DNA from: Gammaproteobacteria bacterium
Lineage (GTDB): Bacteria; Pseudomonadota; Gammaproteobacteria; JAJDOJ01
Direction of reading: 5' to 3'
Assembly (NCBI GenBank): GCA_027030565.1
Contig: JALVEU010000238.1
Coordinates: 1-9,436, forward strand
Length of the DNA: 9,436 bases
Made by a program: the position numbers and the translations under genes. Numbering within the stretch: position 1 is the stretch's first letter; each line of letters opens with the position of its first letter. This document shows, piece by piece, positions 6,188 to 9,436 of the stretch. Below the pieces are notes generated by a model, which searched no databases, had not been told where the DNA came from, and saw only the letters and a program-made list of their open reading frames with translations.

Positions 6188-6721
6188 ATGAAGATGCCGA
6201 CCGAGAGGATCGCCGACGGCAAGTTCGTCGAGTTGCAGTACAAGGTGCTAGACAAGAAGACGGGCAGCGTCCTGACCGAGGTGGAGTACCCCATCGGCTA
6301 CGTGCATGGCGTTAACGAGATCCTCTCCGAAGAAGTCATGAAGGTCTTGGAAGGGCACCAGGCCGGGGATGTGGTCGAAGTGCCCATCGACGGCAACCTC
6401 ATCTTCGGGCCACGCGACGAAGGCCTGGTATTTACCGACCGTTTGGAGAACGTGCCTGAGGCCTATCGTGAGCCGGGTACGACTGTCGTCGCTCAGAACG
6501 AAAAGGGCGATGTCCGTAAGTTCATCGTCACCAGCAACAACGGCGAGGTCGTCACCTTCGACGGCAATCACCCGCTATGCGGACGGGACCTGCTGTTTCG
6601 GTTGGAGATACGCACCGTTCGCGAGGCAACCGAGGAGGAGATCGAGGCAGGCGGTGCCGTGGTCTCGAGCCCAGAACTGGACAAATTCATGAAATCCGCC
6701 AAGAAAATTCCGGATTCCTGA
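6188..6721 (+). CDS. SlyD-like FKBP-type peptidyl-prolyl isomerase/chaperone, degenerate active site
   Basis: The product has 177 residues with the SlyD layout: an FKBP part (about 8-72) beginning KFVELQYKVLDKKTGSVL, an inserted chaperone (IF) domain (about 75-123), and a return to FKBP with NHPLCGRDLLFRLEI (127-141), close to the SlyD signature NHPLAGK.L.F. VLEGHQAGD (53-61) is also typical. SlyD proteins fold clients and help load metals into redox enzymes in the cytoplasm. Here the usual active-site strand 'IIPGLE' reads ILSEEV (45-50), and the acidic residue after 'VL' is threonine, so isomerase activity is doubtful. The His/Cys-rich metal tail of classical SlyD is missing; the end is SAKKIPDS. 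Its position behind aprMBA and the unknown gene suggests a chaperone for a nearby redox enzyme, which is an inference. Confidence 0.88.
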   Translation: MKMPTERIADGKFVELQYKVLDKKTGSVLTEVEYPIGYVHGVNEILSEEVMKVLEGHQAGDVVEVPIDGNLIFGPRDEGLVFTDRLENVPEAYREPGTTVVAQNEKGDVRKFIVTSNNGEVVTFDGNHPLCGRDLLFRLEIRTVREATEEEIEAGGAVVSSPELDKFMKSAKKIPDS

Positions 6722-6938
6722 ACGTCCTTCACCCGACCCCGCCATTGCATCCCATCACCGGGTACCATCCCTGGCCCCGGGAAACCGATCAGCCGCTCCA
6801 GTCCTCGCAATTGCATGCATGTGGGCTCGGGATCGCCAAGCAGACTGCACTCGGTCCACAGTCCACGTGGCGTGAACCTGGTTGCTGGGGGCATACCGAC
6901 GCATCTCCCGCTGGGTCCGGCACTCCGGGCGACTCCCA
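6722..6938. other. Gap between convergent genes, no gene or clear terminator
   Basis: About 217 bp separate the SlyD-like gene from the convergent rhodanese gene. CCGGG (6758-6762) and CCCGG (6776-6780) could close a weak 13-base loop. There are no T-runs, so no intrinsic terminator is recognised for either strand. Confidence 0.4.
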
Positions 6939-7433
6939 TCAAGAGGCCGCTGCTCCGGATGCCCCGCGGCGTTTGGGATCGAGCTGCTCCGGACGCAGCC
7001 TGGGGGTGAAGTAGGCCTCGGCCTCGTCGACATCCACCACCCGGCCCTGGGCATCCACCAGGGGCAGTTCGTAGTCGTTCCAGCCCCGCAGTCCGGTCTT
7101 GAGCGACTTGGCTTGGCTGTACCCCATCATGGTGAGGGTCTTGGCGGCGAGCAGACTGCGGTTGCCGGAACGGCAGATCACGATGACTTCGCGGTCGCGC
7201 GCCTCCACCAGCTCCGGGACCGTCTCCTCGTAGTCCCATTCGCAGGCCGACTCCAGAATCCCACGCGGCACGTTCAGTGAGCCTTCAATGTGCATGGCAT
7301 CGAACTCGTAGGGCTCGCGCACGTCCAGCAGCAAGGGGGTTTCGCCGGCCTGTAGCTTCTCGTCTACGTCCCAGGGGAACAGCTCCTCCACCGTGGGCAA
7401 GCACTCGGCGATCAGCTCGATGAATCTCTTCAT
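6939..7433 (-). CDS. Single-domain rhodanese (sulfurtransferase)
   Basis: The product has 164 residues. A rhodanese domain spans about 16-125, after a short N-terminal helix (MKRFIELIAECLP). Visible family motifs are LLLDVREPYEFDAMHIEGSL (34-53) with the conserved DVRE and 'H-I-x-G-S', and the catalytic loop C87-R-S-G-N-R92, whose cysteine carries the persulfide. GLRGWNDYELPL closes the domain, followed by a charged tail rich in Arg and Pro. There is no signal peptide, so it should act in the cytoplasm on sulfane sulfur, consistent with a sulfur oxidiser. The precise donor and acceptor are unknown. The start has no Shine-Dalgarno but TATGAT lies 9 nt upstream. The gene is 72 nt downstream of the narL-like gene on the same strand and convergent with the SlyD-like gene. 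Confidence 0.93.
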   Translation of the reverse strand: MKRFIELIAECLPTVEELFPWDVDEKLQAGETPLLLDVREPYEFDAMHIEGSLNVPRGILESACEWDYEETVPELVEARDREVIVICRSGNRSLLAAKTLTMMGYSQAKSLKTGLRGWNDYELPLVDAQGRVVDVDEAEAYFTPRLRPEQLDPKRRGASGAAAS

Positions 7434-7442
7434 GGCACAGCG

Positions 7443-7448
7443 ATCATA
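7443..7448 (-). promoter_or_regulatory. Candidate -10 box for the rhodanese gene
   Basis: The minus strand reads TATGAT 9 nt before the ATG. With no Shine-Dalgarno this would give a transcript starting at or next to the start codon, as proposed for piuC. No good -35 is present; read-through from the response-regulator gene is the alternative. Confidence 0.3.
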
Positions 7449-7505
7449 GTCTTGGGCTGTGGCTGCGGCCAGAACCCCTGGTTGAACGATGGGAAATGCG
7501 CCCCA

Positions 7506-8174
7506 CTACTCGGAGAGACCACTGCGGCTGGCGCGCAGTCCGTGCTCGACGGCGATGACAGCCGCCTCCACCCGGGAGTGGATCCCGAGCTTGCGCAGGA
7601 TCGCCTTCACGTGCAGCTTCACGGTACCGTCCGAGATCCCCAGGTTGCGCGCAATGACCTTGTTGCTCTGGCCCTCGGCCAGGAGGCTGAGGATCTCTGT
7701 CTCCCTGGGCGTCAGCTCGTCCAGGGGGCTGGACTTGGGTTCGGGCGGGGCATCCCCCTTGACCAGCTGGGCGAGCACGTGGGTGAGATTCGGGGCCACC
7801 ACAGTCTTTCCGGCGACGATGTCACGCAGGGCGAGCACTAGGTCATCGGGTTCCATGTCCTTGAGGAGGTAGCCGCGGGCCCCGTTGCGCAGAGCCTCCA
7901 CCAAATCCCGCTCGTCACTGGAGGTGGTCAGCATCACCACCGGTTTGTTGAAGCCTTCGTCCCGGACCAGCCTGCGCAAGATGTGCAGACCGTCCATCCC
8001 GGGCATGCGCATGTCCAGGAGGACCACGTCGGGGTCGAGCTCCTTGGCCAGGCGGATGCCCTCCAGGCCGTCGCCCAGCGACCCGACGACCTCGATGCCG
8101 CGGCGCGACAAGAGCCCCTGCAGACCCTCCCGAAAGAGCGTATGGTCGTCAATAACCAGAACGCGCAATCCCAT
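7506..8174 (-). CDS. NarL/FixJ-family response regulator
   Basis: The product has 222 residues. The receiver domain (about 3-120) shows the acidic pair D9/D10, phospho-acceptor D54 in VVLLDMRMPGMDG, T83/T84 in MLTTSS, and K105 in YLLKDMEPDD. A linker leads to a LuxR-type helix-turn-helix (about 150-215): ELTPRETEILSLLAEGQSNK, then the recognition region GTVKLHVKAILRKLGIHSRV, which is close to NarL. Phosphorylation by the adjacent kinase should release the DNA-binding domain for transcriptional control. The ATG at 8174 has GAGGAG five bases upstream (8185-8180); the longer ORF would add a proline-rich stretch that lies inside the kinase gene. It overlaps the kinase gene by 26 bp. I give no symbol because its targets, nitrate or other, are not visible. 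Confidence 0.93.
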   Translation of the reverse strand: MGLRVLVIDDHTLFREGLQGLLSRRGIEVVGSLGDGLEGIRLAKELDPDVVLLDMRMPGMDGLHILRRLVRDEGFNKPVVMLTTSSDERDLVEALRNGARGYLLKDMEPDDLVLALRDIVAGKTVVAPNLTHVLAQLVKGDAPPEPKSSPLDELTPRETEILSLLAEGQSNKVIARNLGISDGTVKLHVKAILRKLGIHSRVEAAVIAVEHGLRASRSGLSE

Positions 8175-9436
8175 GCGAACTCCTCTCGTCTTGCGATGAC
8201 TCGGGGGCGGTGGATTCACGCTCGGCGGCCGGTGGATACGTGAACCGCAGGACCACCCGCACGCCCTCGCCCGCCTCGCTCTCGATCAGCAGCGAACCAC
8301 CGATTTTTCGAGCGCGGTCCTCCATGATACTCAGACCCACGTGCTCCCCGGGAGATTCCGAGCGCGCCTTGCTCACCATGCCCACTCCGTCGTCTTCCAC
8401 GAGCACCATGTAGCGGCCCGACTCGTCACCGCGCATGAGCACCCGCACGGTATCGGCCTGGGCATGTTTGCGCACGTTGGCCAACGCTTCTTGCACGATG
8501 CGCAAGACCTGCATCTCGTATTCCGGGGGCAACGGCCGCTCCGGCCACTCGGTTTGCAGAAAGACGTGGGTCTCCGGGCATTCCTGCCGGAACCGTGCCA
8601 CGGTACGCTCGATGGAGGGAATGAGCCCGCGCTTGTCCACCGGCGCCCGGAAGTGGGCGATGAGCTCGCGCAGCTCGGTGTTGGCCTCGTCGACGCTGCT
8701 CTCGATGCGTTCCAGCTCCGCCCAGATGGCTTTCTCGTCGCCCTGATGCAGGGTCTCGTCCAGCACCCGGATCTGGAATCGGACGCTGGCCAGGGTCTGG
8801 GCCAGCGAATCGTGCAATTCGTGGGCGAGGCGGGCCCGCTCCTCCATGATTTGCAGCTGGCTGGTCTCCTCGTCCAGCCGCGCCTTGTCGATGGCCATGC
8901 CGAGGTGGCGCCCGATGCTGGTCAGCAGAGCGTCGAACCCCTCTTCCAGTCCCGGGCCTTCACGAGCCAGGTACAGGTTGTACACCCCGAGCGTGCGCCC
9001 GCGGTATTGCAGGGGCACCACCACCATGTAGTAGTCGTCTTCGGAGAAGAACGGGCGGCCCACGCGGCGTGTGCAAGGGGCCATCTCCGACTGCACCAGC
9101 ACACCGTTCTTTACTACCGCCTGTCCACACAGGCAGGACTGCGCCGGCAGCACGCGTTCGCGCTCCACGATCTCATCGGCCAGGCCACGACTGGCCACCA
9201 GACGCATCTGCCCGTCGCGGCCCAGCAGCCGCACCGCACCCGCCTTGGCCCCCACCGCCTCCACGAGGGTGTCCAGACACTTCCCGAGAAGATCGTCCAG
9301 GTCCCGGGCCACATTGATACTGGCCGCGACGTCGTAGAGGATGGCGAGCGAGCGGGTCTTCTGGCTCATGTGCTCCGTATAACGCTGCAGCTGCTGCTCG
9401 GTGTCTCGCGACAGGGACTGCAGCATCTCGGCCAGG
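8149..9436 (-). CDS. NarX-like sensor histidine kinase, N-terminus cut off by the window edge
   Basis: The frame is open to the right edge; the ATG at 9426 is internal, as LAE precedes it in frame. Counting from that methionine: the end of a HAMP-like/coiled-coil linker (1-30), a GAF-like domain (about 35-180), a HisKA_3 dimerisation domain with ERARLAHELHDSLAQ (phospho-acceptor H205), and an ATPase domain with N box IVQEALANVRKHA, VEDDGVGM and a GLSIMEDRARKIGG box. The C-terminal tail is hydrophilic. The missing part should hold membrane helices and the periplasmic sensor. The GAF-like domain has three cysteines (C98, C100, C118; SCLCG and APCTRR), recalling the cysteine-containing central module of NarX/NarQ and suggesting redox or metal sensing. 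The gene overlaps the regulator gene by 26 bp, so the two act as one two-component system. Confidence 0.93.
   Translation of the reverse strand, partial: LAEMLQSLSRDTEQQLQRYTEHMSQKTRSLAILYDVAASINVARDLDDLLGKCLDTLVEAVGAKAGAVRLLGRDGQMRLVASRGLADEIVERERVLPAQSCLCGQAVVKNGVLVQSEMAPCTRRVGRPFFSEDDYYMVVVPLQYRGRTLGVYNLYLAREGPGLEEGFDALLTSIGRHLGMAIDKARLDEETSQLQIMEERARLAHELHDSLAQTLASVRFQIRVLDETLHQGDEKAIWAELERIESSVDEANTELRELIAHFRAPVDKRGLIPSIERTVARFRQECPETHVFLQTEWPERPLPPEYEMQVLRIVQEALANVRKHAQADTVRVLMRGDESGRYMVLVEDDGVGMVSKARSESPGEHVGLSIMEDRARKIGGSLLIESEAGEGVRVVLRFTYPPAAERESTAPESSQDERSSHGIARSGY

Overview
The window looks like a chromosomal piece of a GC-rich, chemolithotrophic (or phototrophic) sulfur-oxidising proteobacterium, most likely a gammaproteobacterium of the Ectothiorhodospiraceae/Chromatiaceae type. 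The main reason is a complete aprM-aprB-aprA set whose AprA is of the sulfur-oxidiser type. The taxon is an inference from gene content and was not computed.

Layout. (1) Bases 1-584, minus strand: two closely spaced genes of unknown function, the second running off the left edge. (2) 822-1496, plus: a PiuC/YbiX-type 2-oxoglutarate/Fe(II) dioxygenase, divergent from (1). (3) 1497-2321: about 820 bp without a convincing protein gene. Its middle (about 1770-2022) holds a chain of hairpins that I read as a HEARO/omega-RNA-like structured RNA without an IscB/IsrB gene. The aprM leader follows. (4) 2322-5548, plus: aprM, aprB and aprA, encoding the membrane partner and the two subunits of dissimilatory APS reductase, which here would oxidise sulfite plus AMP to APS. 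(5) 5795-6721, plus: a small unknown protein and a SlyD-like FKBP protein with a degenerate active-site region. (6) 6939-7433, minus: a single-domain rhodanese. (7) 7506-9436, minus: a NarL-type response regulator and a NarX-like sensor kinase, the kinase running off the right edge; the two genes overlap by 26 bp.

How the parts may work together. AprA/AprB form the cytoplasmic flavin/iron-sulfur enzyme, and AprM probably links it to the membrane quinone pool. ATP sulfurylase (sat) and qmo genes are not in the window. The rhodanese fits cytoplasmic sulfane-sulfur handling. The SlyD-like protein and its unknown neighbour may assist folding or cofactor loading of APS reductase, but only their position suggests this. 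The NarXL-like pair probably belongs to a respiratory or redox regulon whose targets lie outside the window.

The most notable item is the structured RNA between the dioxygenase gene and the apr operon. The family assignment rests on remembered sequence blocks plus visible hairpins and needs a covariance-model search.
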